Made by a program: the position numbers and the translations under genes
NCBI RefSeq assembly: GCF_963583255.1
Contig: NC_084813.1
Span: 6,248,001 to 6,312,000 of the forward strand
Length of the DNA stretch: 64,000 nt
Reading direction: 5' to 3'
DNA from: Pyrus communis
Taxonomy: Eukaryota; Streptophyta; Magnoliopsida; Rosales; Rosaceae
The notes under the pieces: generated by a model
Database searches by the model: none
Told to the model about the DNA's origin: nothing
The model's input: the letters and a program-made list of their open reading frames with translations, nothing else
Part shown: positions 1 through 10,919 of the stretch, piece by piece
Layout of the letters: each line of letters begins with the position of its first letter
How positions within the stretch are numbered: position 1 is the first letter of the stretch

Positions 1-756
1 CATCATTAGACAATAGACCTGCAAAATTAGAAGGCAACAATAAAAGTCGTACCCTTGAAAAAGATTAGTTAAATGCAGTTTGAAGTATACCATTGGCAAA
101 CAATAAAAACTGTACAATAATTGATAAAAGAATGTTCAATCTAATGGAATTAATTTCAGGTAACAACATTCAAATTTTTAAGGAACAAGTTGAAATGACA
201 GAAATAGAACAATATTCCTATGACTTTTTTCCTTTTTCTTTACTATCTTTTTTATAAGAAATACAACAAGCTGAAACATAGAATACTGCTTATAATGTAG
301 CAAGATTTGTTGATTTAGAGTGATGTTTATTACCCTGCTACTAACAAAATAGATGAAAGGCATAAAACAACTGAAAAAGTGTTGAATTCAAAATAAAAAC
401 ACGAAGTAATTCTTTAGAACGTTGATATAAAGAAACAATAAACGATTTATAAACTCCATTCACTATTCCACTGAGAAAGAACTTGACTGATTAGCAGTGT
501 AGTAATCACAATAAATAGCAATACCCCTCACAACGAAAATATGCACAAGCCATTCTGCATCTTCAAGAGAGAAAGCAGTACGAATTAACCACTTTTACAA
601 TTAAGGCAATCATGCTAATGAACTTTCTCATTTATCAGTCCATGGTGGACCTTTTATAGCATCCCATCCCATATGCAGAAGCAACCACGAACTAAATCAC
701 AAGCCTAAACAACAAAACAAAGTATAGCACCAGAAAATGCACAAATGATATCATAC
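1..756. other. Intron of the CUE-like gene
   Basis: AT-rich DNA below the second visible exon, with no conserved frame on either strand. It is read as an intron because the exon above ends in a good donor in phase 1 and no in-phase continuation is found here. Confidence 0.5.
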
Positions 757-1427
757 CGTTAGCTACGGCATCAGCTGTTTGTTCAGCAGATGCAGAAGTT
801 TCCTCCGCAGATCCTAGGCAAAGTTCATGCAGCCTCTTGATGGCAGCATCCATATCGTTGCCACATTCTTCCAATGCTCTCTCAAGAACCTAAGGATCAT
901 CAATGCAAATCCGTTATTGGTTTCCCAACATACAAAATGCTGAAATTAGATTTTGAAACTTAATTCTACATTGCTCAACCTTGTAATGGAAAATCAACCT
1001 TTATATAAACTGGACGGTCTAAACTTCAGGCCTACCGTGAATCGGAGAAAAAAAAATCCTTTTTATACCCAACACCATGAAATAAATCTAAGCCACTCCA
1101 AAAAATATAAACAAAATCCTACAACTCCAAAATTTCCAACCTTTCTTTTTCTCAGCAACCAAACAAACAATAGAAATCGAAAACTAAACGCAGCATCGAA
1201 TCAAAACACAAGCACAAGGCAATATCTATTGATACCTGAGGGTCCATGTGAGGGAAAAGAGAGCGAAGCTGCTCGAGAAGATACGGAGCAGCGAAGCGAA
1301 TGGGAGAGGTAGAAGACGAACGGCGCTGCCTCTTTGTGAGGACCGGCGACGGAGGAAGCCTCTGTGCGAGGGGCGGCGATTGATCTTCGAAGAAAGACCT
1401 CTTGCTTCCGCACACCGCCGCAGACAT
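757..1427 (-). CDS. CUE/UBA-like domain protein, 5' part (runs off the left edge)
   Basis: Two coding exons are visible, 1427-1236 and 889-757, joined in phase 0 (donor CAG/GTATCA, acceptor CCTTAG/GTTCTT). The second ends in phase 1 at ACG/GTATGA, so at least one more exon lies beyond position 1. The N-terminus is basic and serine-rich with a nuclear-signal-like TKRQRR stretch. It is followed by a helical FAAPYLLEQLRSLFPHMD segment and then VLERALEECGNDMDAAIKRL, which has the pattern of a CUE/UBA ubiquitin-binding helix bundle. This matches plant 'ubiquitin system component Cue' proteins, small proteins expected to bind ubiquitin; that function is inferred from family. The start is the first ATG of the open frame, about 200 bases below a TATA-like sequence. 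I found no further exon between 1 and 756, so that stretch is read as intron. Confidence 0.72.
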
Positions 1428-1627
1428 CCTTCAATCTATCTCTCAATTTCGAACGAATCAACCAGACCACCGATTTGAATCCGATGATTTTACAGATAAA
1501 TTAGGGTTAGGGTTTTTTGAGGGATTGAAAGGGATTTCGGGTGCGAGAGGGTTTTGTCTTTGGGGATGGGTTTCCTGTTTGTGCTTTGTTTGGTTTGGCC
1601 TTGACGAAATACTACGCAACTTTACGT

Positions 1628-1637
1628 ATTTATATAT
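1628..1637 (-). promoter_or_regulatory. Candidate TATA box of the CUE-like gene
   Basis: On the minus strand this reads TATATAAATA, about 200 bases upstream of the start codon and followed by a pyrimidine-rich leader. This is sequence pattern only. Confidence 0.35.
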
Positions 1638-2827
1638 TTGAGTGGCGGAGGAGAAGGAGAGGTACTGCACGCGCTCTGTAGGCGCGTCTTAAGATTTTTG
1701 GTTTGATTATTTGAGAACTTTTTCATTGTGACGGGAATATGAGTGATGCAAGTGGTGGGAAATTTTTATTTTTAAGTTATTAACTTTTTAACACACATAA
1801 TCCCACCATTTGTATGATGACACGTGTGTACCACCGTGTTCTGATCACAATTTGTTTGGTCAACAGTAATAGGGATCTGTTAGGAATTAGGCGTTAGACA
1901 ATTGAATTAAAATTTTCGGGAAAGAAATCATATTTTTAATTACTTATTTATTGTAATTAGGGAAAGAAATCATATTGTAATTACTTATTTTGGCTAAAAT
2001 ATCTATTTATTTGTTTTTGGGTGATGATTCTTGCATTTTATTTCTTTTATCGTTACATGTGTGGTTTTGCCAAACTTCTTTCTTCTTAATGTAAAAATAT
2101 CGATATACTAAAAAAAATAAAAAACAAGAACGTAAAAATCATTTACACTTGATAAATTTAATTATGATGTGGGTAAGTTAAGGTCAAAAACTCAGAATTG
2201 GACACTTGAATGGTTAAACGAATATGTAATGTTTTTTAAACCATAGCAATCTGACACTTATTTATTTTATTTTTTTTAATGCGGAAAAGGAAGATCGAAC
2301 TCAACCACGAGTACAAAAGTGAACCTGCATAACCAATAAAGCTTAAAGCCGTTCACAACAATTTAACACATTTTAGTTCTTTCACAATCCAAACTAATCT
2401 CAATTTGTAATTTTTGTACAACACTATCGTACATGACATTTGAACTCCGGATCTCTTCTAACAAAGTAAAAACGAAGTGCGGCTATATCAAATGGTCAAC
2501 GACAAACCTCATGTCAAATTTGAGAATGTATTAAACTATCTTCATCTTACAAAGCTTTATACATTCACTACAAATATAATATGTTCAACTTCCAATCATA
2601 GCAAATGCAAAATTCTCTTTCGAGTTTCCGCAAACAATGTTTAGACAACACAATATTGTCGCACAGGATTCTGCTCATCTGCTTCATTTCCGCCGGAGCT
2701 GACATGATGACAAGATATCATACCCAAAAAAACAGGTTCAGTAAAAATGGTAAGTTGGAAAGGTCTGTTATCTCTTCTTTCTCTGTTTGTTTCTGATTTG
2801 GCTAGAAGGTTTCACATCTCTTTGTTC
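1638..2827. other. Intergenic, AT-rich
   Basis: Upstream of the CUE-like gene and downstream of the DOG1-like gene. It holds homopolymer-rich DNA and short repeat-like scraps around 2240-2520, but no frame I could assign to a family. A short TGACACGTGTG motif near 1818-1828 is ABRE/G-box-like. Confidence 0.45.
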
Positions 2828-4960
2828 TTAGCTAGACCCCAAGGACTTGACAGGCACCGTGACTGGACCCTTTTGGAACCTCTGGTTTGCGGCAAACTGG
2901 TGAATTGCTTCTTGAATTCCCTCGAATGCAACCAAGAACTCTGCCGCATCAGTTTCATTCAGTACCTTCTTCAACACCAACTCCAGTGCCTTGAACCTGT
3001 TATGCAGAATCACATATCTTGTAATTAGTTATAATGGCATGTTCATTTTAGAATTGCATATCAGGTAGGAATGTAAAGAGGGAAAGCCGAGACACGAAAA
3101 CAAACACTAGCAAGCACAGCAAGCAGAAACCCTACAGCACATGTTCTGTCACGTATATTGTACTAGACTTGATACTAACTTAACAATGATCGAGTCTATC
3201 ATGTTTCTTAAAGTCGTAACAGTTAAGTAATTCAGAAAAATAATCAAGGGAAAGTAAACAAACCTAAGTTGTTGAGCTTTTGTGATCACCCTTTCGATCT
3301 TCTTGAACTCTGACTGAACAGAAGCCAAGGCAGCTCCACCTGATTGGATGTTTGCCGGAGCAAATGGAAGGTAGAAGATACATGTTGATTGAATTTCAGC
3401 CATTTCCTCATCAATTATTGCCTCTTCAATCCGAATCTCATAAATGAGCTGCGATAAGAGCTGTTCAGTGCCACTAGAGTTCGAAGAGGATGATGATGAT
3501 GAGCAGGAACAGATGGGCAAGCTACGCACAAGCTCCAGAATTGCAGAGGGACGCCAATCACCAAGCCAAGCTGTGGAGATCAGCTCATCAGGTGGAGTCC
3601 AATTGGGCATGAGCAGTTGAGCAACATCCTTAAGCCGGGTTGGGACCATATCCAAGTTGTAGTGGGCGTGGAACCTGTTCAGTTGTTCTTCAATAAGCTC
3701 ATCAAGTTCCCACCTTATCCTGAGCTGTTTCTCTAGCCTTGCAACTCTGCCCTTCTGCTCTTGCTTCCACAGACATTTCTTCTGAAAAGAGAGCTCTTCA
3801 CCTAAAGGTACATAATGTATTTTTCAATTTTTCAGTAATCACGAAAGCTGTCTTGTGGATTGAAAAAAGATACACCAAAGAAAACGAGCAACCTTTGCAG
3901 GCAAAGACGTAGAATGCATCATTCAGTGGAAAGTGTATATCGTGATGGTCTTCCAGGATGTGGCTTTTTTGGGTTGAATGCGTATTTTGGTTCTTTACAG
4001 AAAAGACTCTAAACTCTCCCATTTACCAAAAAATCGGGGTCAAAAGTACAAACGGGCCTTTAGATTGGAGACATTTTACCAAAAAATTTCACTTGATGTT
4101 CCTGATTCAATGACTCTTACTCATCATTTTTGTTGGACAATGTAGACTTTGGACAATGTTTCCAAGCTTACCACAACTAGGGTTCTAGTTCTAGTTATTC
4201 CAAGCAAGTACAAACACGGAATGCCCAGAAATCTTGTTTTTGTTTTCTTAGTCGAGAAAAGGTTTCTTTTTTTTACTGTCGTGGGAACAACGAATGTACG
4301 ATTTTCTTGATCTAGCTTTTCAAATGTTCAGCATCTCTCCTCTTTCTACATACAATTTTCTTGATCTTCCCACACATACATGAGAAGGAAATTTATTGGC
4401 TTTTGTCTACTTTGATTCAAATATATCTTAACATCTTGATTTCGGACAAAAATAGCAGGGAGGGTTACCTCGTTTGGCAGCGTCTCGTTTGTGAATGCTC
4501 ATGCACTGAAACTTGTCTGCTATACCATCAATTCCACGGCAGCCTTCTACCATGCCTCTCCTCAACAATCCTTCATTTTCTTCTTCTAGTTCGTAGTAGC
4601 CGTCTTCATTAGCGTAGTTCCTGTACAAATTCCAATTTCTTAGCAAAAATAATGAAAGAAAATAAAAGAACGCTTCAATTCTTCGGCTTAATTGTTATTT
4701 TCTTGGCAACAGAAATGAGGCAATGCCCATTTGTCCTTTGGTCAAGAAAACTTGAAAGAACATCTGGGTTGTCATTAATCCCACATTTTCTTTTGTCTTA
4801 ATTGTTATTTTCTCGGGAACCAAACAGAAAAAAGAGTTTAGTTCTTCAGCTGTGGTGTTTGTGGAATTTTCTTTTCTTGATTCAAAAGAACCAAACAGAA
4901 TGTGAGACGGAAGGAAGAAACTACTTACATGGAGGATTGAGATGGCATCATCCCCTTCAT
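2828..4960 (-). CDS. DOG1-domain (TGA-like seed dormancy) protein
   Basis: Four exons: 4960-4929, 4620-4469, 3801-3264 and 2996-2828. Coding length is 891 nt (296 aa) and phase is consistent at all three junctions. Exon 1 is only 32 nt and encodes the initiator and ten codons; the chosen ATG lies in it because splicing AT/G recreates a codon in frame with exon 2. The N-terminus is acidic (YYELEEENEG). Next comes a basic coiled-coil-like QKGRVARLEKQLRIRWELDE, and then the DOG1 hallmark run HAHYNLDMVPTRLKDVAQLL with WLGDWRPSAILELV. A Ser-rich linker (SSSSSSSNSSG) separates the two helical halves. Family members (DOG1, DOG1-like, ZW2, TGA C-terminal domains) act in dormancy, ABA and transcription-related roles. 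The ABA link is family knowledge, and I cannot tell which DOG1-like subgroup this belongs to. It looks intact. Confidence 0.82.
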
Positions 4961-5100
4961 CGCTTCCCTTTCTGGTATATTGCACTTCTCTGCGTCGATC
5001 GATTTCTTGGACTCTCTCTCTTCCTGATCCGGGAAACTGAACCGTAAGCCTACAGTGACCACTGGAGGGAGAAAATGTAAAACCAAAAGAGAAGGAAGCC

Positions 5101-5112
5101 TTATAATTTATA
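5101..5112 (-). promoter_or_regulatory. Candidate TATA box of the DOG1-like gene
   Basis: The minus strand reads TATAAATTATAA, about 145 bases upstream of the start codon. Pattern only; this AT-rich DNA also gives such matches by chance. Confidence 0.3.
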
Positions 5113-5162
5113 ACAAAACCAGGGCTAATTTTGTCATTCACTAGATAAACCGTAAAAGTCAA

Positions 5163-6067
5163 ATTTGAGGTTCTAAACTTACTCCAATTTGCTCCAACCC
5201 TTAGATAAATATGAGTTTTAACCTAAAATTCATTTATGGGGCAAATTTAGCTCATAATTCTTCTTGGTTGGTGAGGCTGGCTCACCATATTTGTATTTTT
5301 TATTTATTTTATATTTAAAAATTCATAGAATCAACAGCTAAGAACTAATATGATCAAATCCAACCGTAAAAATAAAAAGATCCAATTGTCCAAATTTAAA
5401 TCCAACGGCTAAATTAATTAAATTTTTTTATTTTATATGTTTCATATTCTTTCATAATGTTTCACGAGTTTCATGGTGTCAATTTAATAATTTTTTAATA
5501 TTTATCGAAATCTAAATATTTTTAGGTTAAAATATTGATAAAAGGAGGTACGTGTCCAACTTTAGTTATGAACTAGGTTCATAAAAGGAGGTACCTGTAT
5601 GAACACAAAATACAATATACAACTAAGTGTAGTGGATTTTGGTTGCTTGAGGAACTCAAGTGTGAGCACTCCGAGACTATGAAAGAGAGTCAGCAGTTCA
5701 AAGAAAAGAAATAAAATATTGAATCGTTAATGTCCAAAAATGGGCTTCATGCCAATAATTTTGGATGTCATATCAAATTAATAGACTGCTAGTCACTTTT
5801 AATTAATTCCATAGATCGAACAACACGAGGTCGATCGTAGAAGTAAGATAAAAAAATTGTCTAGGCCCATATATGATTGAATGTGGGAGGCAGGCCACAC
5901 AAGAAAATCAGGCCCAAATTCGGCTCAGGTAGGCTGCAATTGGCAGCCCAATAATATGCAAAGCAAGCTGCTTGCTGCAATGTCACGGGCCAAGAAAATG
6001 AGCAGCCCAGCTCCAGGTAAGTAGGCCGAAGAAAAAGGAAAAAATAAGCCTAGTTGGGATTTGGGCC
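5163..6067. other. Intergenic with short MITE-like scraps
   Basis: AT-rich. 5165-5280 and 5330-5420 contain phrases typical of small Rosaceae MITEs (ACTCCAATTTGCTCCAAC, and AATCCAACGGCTAAATT near 5400), but no complete terminal inverted repeat pair was resolved. No coding frame was found. Confidence 0.35.
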
Positions 6068-6567
6068 GAATGAACAGAAAGCCCAGAAAAAGGTGGGTTA
6101 TCCTGAGATAAGGGCCAGCGAAGCCGGGTGTGGGATTGCCGAAAAAATTGGACGGCGCCGCCACAATCGTAGTGGTTTCAGACTGGAAAACTAGCTGGAG
6201 ATATATGGATTCTCGACGTTGGTGGTGTTCTAAAATCAGTGAAATTCCACAAAATCTCCAAATCATCAGTGAGATTTCTAATTGAATCTCGAAGTTTCGA
6301 GGTCGGGGACGAATGAACAGAAAGCCCAGAAAAAGGTGGGGTATCCTGAGAGAAGACCCAGCGAAGCCGGGTGTGGGATTGCCGAAAAAATTGACGGCGC
6401 CGCCCGAATCGCAATGGTTTCAGACTGGAAACTAGCCGGAGATACATGGATTCTCCACGGAGAACCTTCTCGACGTAGCTGGTGTTCTAAAATCAGTGAA
6501 ATTCCACAAAATCTCTAAAACATCATCGAGATTTTTAATTGAATCTCGAAGTTTCGAGGTCGGGGAC
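6068..6567. repeat. Two-copy tandem duplication, about 250 bp per unit
   Basis: Unit 1 is 6068-6310 (243 bp) and unit 2 is 6311-6567 (257 bp). Both begin GAATGAACAGAAAGCCCAG and end AAGTTTCGAGGTCGGGGAC. Unit 2 has a 14-bp insertion near 6460 (GGAGAACCTTCTCG region). Differences are mostly single bases, so the duplication is fairly recent. The open frames over it are repeat-driven and are not called as genes. Confidence 0.85.
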
Positions 6568-6578
6568 GACTTCCAGTC

Positions 6579-6580
<2 letters not shown>

Positions 6581-6612
<32 letters not shown>
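6581..6612. repeat. (TG)n microsatellite
   Basis: An uninterrupted dinucleotide run of 16 units, directly after the tandem duplication. Confidence 0.95.
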
Positions 6613-6615
<3 letters not shown>

Positions 6616-6979
6616 TTTTGTTTTGAGGTGGTTTGTGTAGGGTACCAAATAGAGGATTAGGCGACACAAAAGTATGATGCAGATTCGGGGAGGCCTATAT
6701 GAGAACGGTGGCTATGCCCAGTTGGGTTTGGGCCGCCCAACTTTCAGCCGCGGGATGCGGGCAAAATGATGAATCTCTATCCCATCCAATCCACCGACAA
6801 AGAGAAGGAATCACTGAAGACGGAGAACATACCAGATTCGTCCTTGTCATTTTTGCAGTGAAGTGTCTCGTGGTCAACGTAAGCATTACAAACTACACAA
6901 AATGTGACAACAGGATCCTTGAGAATAATCAGTTGTCCCTTTTTTGGTAGCTTTGGGGTTTTCGCTTCTGTGGTAAAAG
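6613..6979. other. Unassigned stretch before the hAT-like remnant
   Basis: Mixed composition with a GC-richer part at 6690-6860 that looks exon-like and ends TTTTTGCAG. None of its frames matches a family I recognise. Confidence 0.3.
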
Positions 6980-7851
6980 CAATGTTTTAAAAAGCAAAGG
7001 CATGGCCGAGATGTTTCATAGATAGCACTGCATAAGCGAAAGCCTTTAGGCGTGAGGTGAAGTCTCACAAGATTTAAAAATTTTAAAATATATTATATAA
7101 GTTATATTAATTGTCATTCAAAAATGCATAAGTCGTTGACAAGTTTAACTCTCAAAAACAAATTTAATCAAGCAATCAAATTAATCAACAATCAAACAAA
7201 TAGTCACACATTTAGAGTCTTAGGTAGAGTCTTAAGTAAGTCCCTATTTATATATGAGAATTTTGAGCAATATGTGGGCAGGATATATGTAGTCTTAAAA
7301 AAGAGAAATTAGAATAATATAATGTTTCTTTAAGAAAAGAATAATATTGACGTAAAAAATAATAAAAACAAAAAAATGTTTATCTTTTTTTTCTTGGGTT
7401 GTCATGAGAATATCTAATAAAAGATACTTATCTATTTTAAAACTAAATAAAAACAAAAGCAAAAACAAAAAAATGCTTATCCATCTACCTTGTATAGATT
7501 TGAGAAAAAACAATGTAAAAATTAAAAGAAGAACAGAAAAACATGGAGAGATAATAAATGTTAGTAAAGGGGATCCGTTTATATTTTAAAGGGAAAAAAT
7601 TATAAATAAAAAAAACCAAAAGTCACAAAGAAAACCCAGCTCTGCAACTCAAAAAATTACAGATTCTGTAACTTCAAAAAGGAAAAAAGGAAGCCATTCA
7701 AACGCCTAGAGGCATGCCTCAGCAACCTAGACGCGCCTCGACCACGTCTAGGCATGTTTTCGCCCACTCCCGCTGAGCAAAGGCGATTTCATGGCCGCCC
7801 CGCCTCCGAAACCACCTAGGCGCGCCTCGGGACGAGTTTTTTAATACACTG
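6980..7851. mobile_element. hAT-like remnant, ends without matching target duplication
   Basis: The left end is CAATGTTTTAAAAAGC and the right end, read inward, is CAGTGTATTAAAAAACTCG. These are the same terminal type as the complete element at 8509-10777. The right subterminal 150 bp is rich in CCTAGGCGCGCC-like motifs. The 8-bp flanks (GGTAAAAG and TTGATATG) do not match, so this may be a rearranged copy or two fragments. Confidence 0.5.
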
Positions 7852-8500
7852 TTGATATGACATGAAAATCTGGATTAATTGCAGTAAAAGTACTATGAGA
7901 GGATGCTATCCATATGTTTCGTTTTGTTTTCTGTTCAAGTATTAGTTGAAGTAGCTACGGATAGGATAAAATTAATATAGATCGAATTTATTTTCTAACC
8001 TTGCTGATTCAGACATGTACATATTTAAGTTTGTATTGTTAAATTCTGTAAAGTTTTGTTGGCTATTCAATCATTCAAGTGTCCCAAGTATAGCATAACT
8101 GATCATGTCGGAGTCTACTAAGTTTCGTATGTACTTATACAAGTCTGGCATAGTTTTAGACCTCTATAAAAGGCGCTGTTTACTACTAAAAATGCATAGA
8201 CTATCATTTCTTGTCTATATGTGGTGCAAGTCATACCCGCTTTCCTATTTTATTAATGAATGCTTCAAAATTATTTCACTTTGTCCTTCATATTATTTTC
8301 TAATTTACGGGTGTTGTAGTATCAAGTTGGGTTATTAAATTGGTCAACAGTCTATCCTCATTTTCATGCAAGATGCATTGTTAAAGTAAACTTGTTCTTG
8401 TTTATATGCATAGATCCGCTGCTTGGTTTATGAGTTATGGGTAACAATATTGTTAATTATATTATTGCATTTGACATGTAGTTTGGGCAAGATTGAATGA
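7852..8500. other. Unassigned AT-rich DNA between two hAT-like copies
   Basis: Probably intron or flank of the decayed proteasome-like gene downstream, because 8460-8508 matches 46240-46320, which flanks another copy of that gene. No frame recognised. Confidence 0.4.
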
Positions 8501-9812
8501 GTTTTAAGCAGTGTTTTAAAAAACTCGCCTCTAGACGCGCCTAGGCGGCCTTGGAGGCTGGGCTTCACCATTTTTGCCTCTGTTTTGTTAGAGTGGGGAA
8601 ATACTCGCCTAGGCTCGTCTGGGCGCGCCTAGGTGCCTAAGGCTTCAATTGGGCGTCCGTTTTTCATTTTTCGGTTGCAGAAATTTGAATTTCTTTTAGT
8701 TGCAGGGTTGTTTTTGAGTTGCAGACCAAGAAGCCAGCGAAGGAGATGAAGATGACAGCTAGGGTTTTTTAGGCTAAGTTTGTTTTTTAATTTTTGTCTT
8801 TAATGCTTTAAATGCCCCACTTTGTTAATATTTATTACCCCACTACCTTCACTTATTGACATTTATTACCCACCATCTCCTTACTCTTCACTTTTTTAAT
8901 ATTTATTTCCTTATATACAAGATACATATTAGATAATCGTTTTTTTATTTTTATTTTATTTATTATTTTCCTAAATATGCTTATTGACACACCTCGACCC
9001 GGAATGTTTGCTAAGACTCCAAATCGAGATGTGTTGGCCAACACCTGAAAGGTGACAAAGCCATAAAGTGTAGTGATGTGGAAAATATGAATAAATTTAA
9101 ACCTAAAAGTGCCTAAATATAAGAGTGTGCTGTGAGCGGGAATGAACCCATTTCACACGTGATTACAGAGCATAAGTGAAGTACAGTAAGGTAAGATAAG
9201 GATTATACCATCATAGATAGCCACCTATACTGGGATATGTCAAGAATCCTCTTCGACACGAAAACTCAGCTACTAAAACCTGGAGGGGCGAAAAACAGAA
9301 AACGTGAGTGGGCAAAAACAAATCTTTTTTAAACCATTTCTCTTTCCAAAAATAATAACCCCTCATTGTAAAACCTGTATAATTTTCCAGAAAATAGTAA
9401 TACATATGTATGTAGAAATCATGCTCAAGAGTAATGAAAACCAAGTATAGGTCATGTCAAGTATCTCAGCAATGCAATAAGTAAGCCAGGTGAAATAAAT
9501 CAATGTAAACTGATATGTCAACCGGAGTCACCTAACGTGACCTGTACGGCTAAGCCTATAGCTCATCAATTAATTCATGTACACGAGTCGGAACCACTTA
9601 ATGTGGTCTATACAACAGGTTGTGTGTAATTAGATACGCTTAAGTGCTACAATCACGTAAAGGTTGTGTGAAGTATTGCAAGTCACCTACAAGTCGAAAC
9701 CACCTAATGTGGTATGTACGACAGGCTGTCACCTGCCTTGGATACCATTCTGTCATGTGGTGCGAGTGTACTGACGAGGACGTCGAGCCCCTAAGGGGGT
9801 TGGATTGTGGAT

Positions 9813-10104
9813 TGTAACATCTCACATCGTCCAGGGGAGTAAATCTTGTAAGCCTTATATGTATATTCCTATCTCTACCTAGCACGAGGCCTTTTGGGAG
9901 CTCACTAGCTTTGGGTTCCATTAAAACTCCGAAGTTAAGCGAGTTCGTGCGAGAGCAATCCCATGATGGGTAACCCACTGGGAAGTTCTTGTGTAAGTTC
10001 CCATAAACAAAACCGTGAAGGTGTGGTTGGGGCCCAAAGTAAACAATATCGTGATAGGCGGAGTGGAGCCTGGGACGTGGGGGAGCCCGGGTCAGGATGT
10101 GACA
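9813..10104 (+). mobile_element. Cassandra-type TRIM LTR
   Basis: Begins TGTAACATCTCACATCG and ends GGATGTGACA. It has the Cassandra order: upstream AT-rich TATATGTATATTCC, then a 5S rRNA-like segment, then the conserved tail GTGGTTGGGGCCCAAAG. Cassandra elements are non-coding and use a 5S-like internal promoter; this is established family knowledge. Confidence 0.85.
9910..9993 (+). promoter_or_regulatory. 5S rRNA-like segment inside the Cassandra LTR
   Basis: Contains AACTCCGAAGTTAAGCG, then GCGAGAGCAATCCCATGATG and GGGTAACCCACTGGGAAGTT. These correspond to the A-box to C-box part of plant 5S rRNA with scattered changes. It is not a 5S gene; it is the Pol III promoter relic typical of Cassandra. 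Confidence 0.85.
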
Positions 10105-10185
10105 CTTATATTAGCAGGTAAAAAAAACATCTTTTTATTATAGTTTTAATGTTTTATTATTCTTTTTTTTTTCAAGTCTTTATAT

Positions 10186-10320
10186 TTAGGGAACTTTAAC
10201 GAAAAGTTCCAAGTACTGTTCACTTTAACGAAAAATCAAAATTTTACACTAAAAAGTCAATCCTAGTACTATTCACTTTGTTTTTTTCATTAAAACTCAA
10301 AGTTTTCAAGCCCTTTTTAT
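10186..10320. mobile_element. Small MITE (GGGAACTTTAACGAAAAG type)
   Basis: A phrase family common in Rosaceae intergenic DNA, with GTTCACTTTAACGAAAA and AAAAAGTCAATCCTAGTACT blocks. Boundaries are approximate. A separate imperfect palindrome (CCGTTGGATT ... AATCCAACGG) lies at about 10395-10478, and an (AT)n run at about 10531-10559. Confidence 0.45.
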
Positions 10321-10532
10321 TAGTTTTACTTTTTATCCTTATTTCTTTCTTTTTTTCTCGTTATAATATATATATAATAAGGACACTCTTTTGACCGTTG
10401 GATTACCTTTAATAAAATTGTGTGGTTGAGATTAAATCACATGCCACACAATTTCATTAAAATCAAATCCAACGGTTAAGAGGATGTTTCCATTTTTTTA
10501 GAAAAATAGGGATCCCTCTTGTTAAAGGATTC

Positions 10533-10564
<32 letters not shown>

Positions 10565-10919
10565 GCATTTACTTAAGTAGATGCTTGAATATTGATTAAA
10601 CTTGGTCATGTGAGTTATACTTGTATATAACTTGTGCACTTTTGAATAACAATGAATGTTTGTTTTACAAAGTATTATAATATATACATATATATGGTAC
10701 AAAAATTAAGTCTCGTGAGGCAAACACCTAGGCAGGACTATCCATCAAACGCCTCGTCCATGCCTTTTAAAACATTGGTTTTAAGTCACATAAGAGTAGT
10801 TTACTTTGTGCAGAACATGTTGATAGAAACTAGGTTCTGTAAATATGAAGAGAACCTGTTCATTGTTTGGGTTTTGTAGAGAAACTGTGCTGAATCTTTC
10901 TTTTTGGATTCATTTGCAG

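Larger units (their letters stand above)
8985..10104. mobile_element. Chimeric LTR-type element nested in the hAT element
   Basis: It starts TGACACACCTCGACCC and ends GGTCAGGATGTGACA, and is flanked by a perfect 5-bp duplication CTTAT (8980-8984 and 10105-10109), so it inserted as one unit. Its left 780 bp resembles the reverse-oriented large LTR family seen complete at 56776-58944 (shared blocks: CCTGGAGGGGCG, GTGAGTGGGCAAAA, GTCGGAACCACCTAA). From about 9768 it becomes Cassandra internal domain (GACGAGGACGTCGAGCCCCT), then a Cassandra LTR. No coding capacity. Confidence 0.75.
8509..10777. mobile_element. hAT-type non-autonomous element with 8-bp TSD
   Basis: The left end is CAGTGTTTTAAAAAACTCG and the right end, read inward, is CAATGTTTTAAAAGGC. 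It is flanked by a perfect 8-bp duplication GTTTTAAG at 8501-8508 and 10778-10785. The related sequence at about 46306-46325 carries a single GTTTTAAG in the same context, which is the empty site. About 2.27 kb, of which 1.12 kb is a nested retroelement. No transposase frame is left. Subterminal GC-rich motifs (CGCCTAGGC and variants) cluster within 150 bp of the left end. Confidence 0.9.

Noticed and set aside
6690..6860. A 5' exon of the proteasome-like gene
   Set aside because: It ends at a TTGCAG-like acceptor rather than a donor and its frames show no beta5 prosequence motif.
6980..7851. A second complete hAT insertion
   Set aside because: Terminal motifs fit, but the 8-bp flanks GGTAAAAG and TTGATATG differ, so an intact single insertion is not supported; kept only as a remnant.
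9910..9993. A 5S rRNA gene
   Set aside because: Only the central part is similar and it lies within a Cassandra LTR; the 5S 5' and 3' ends are absent.
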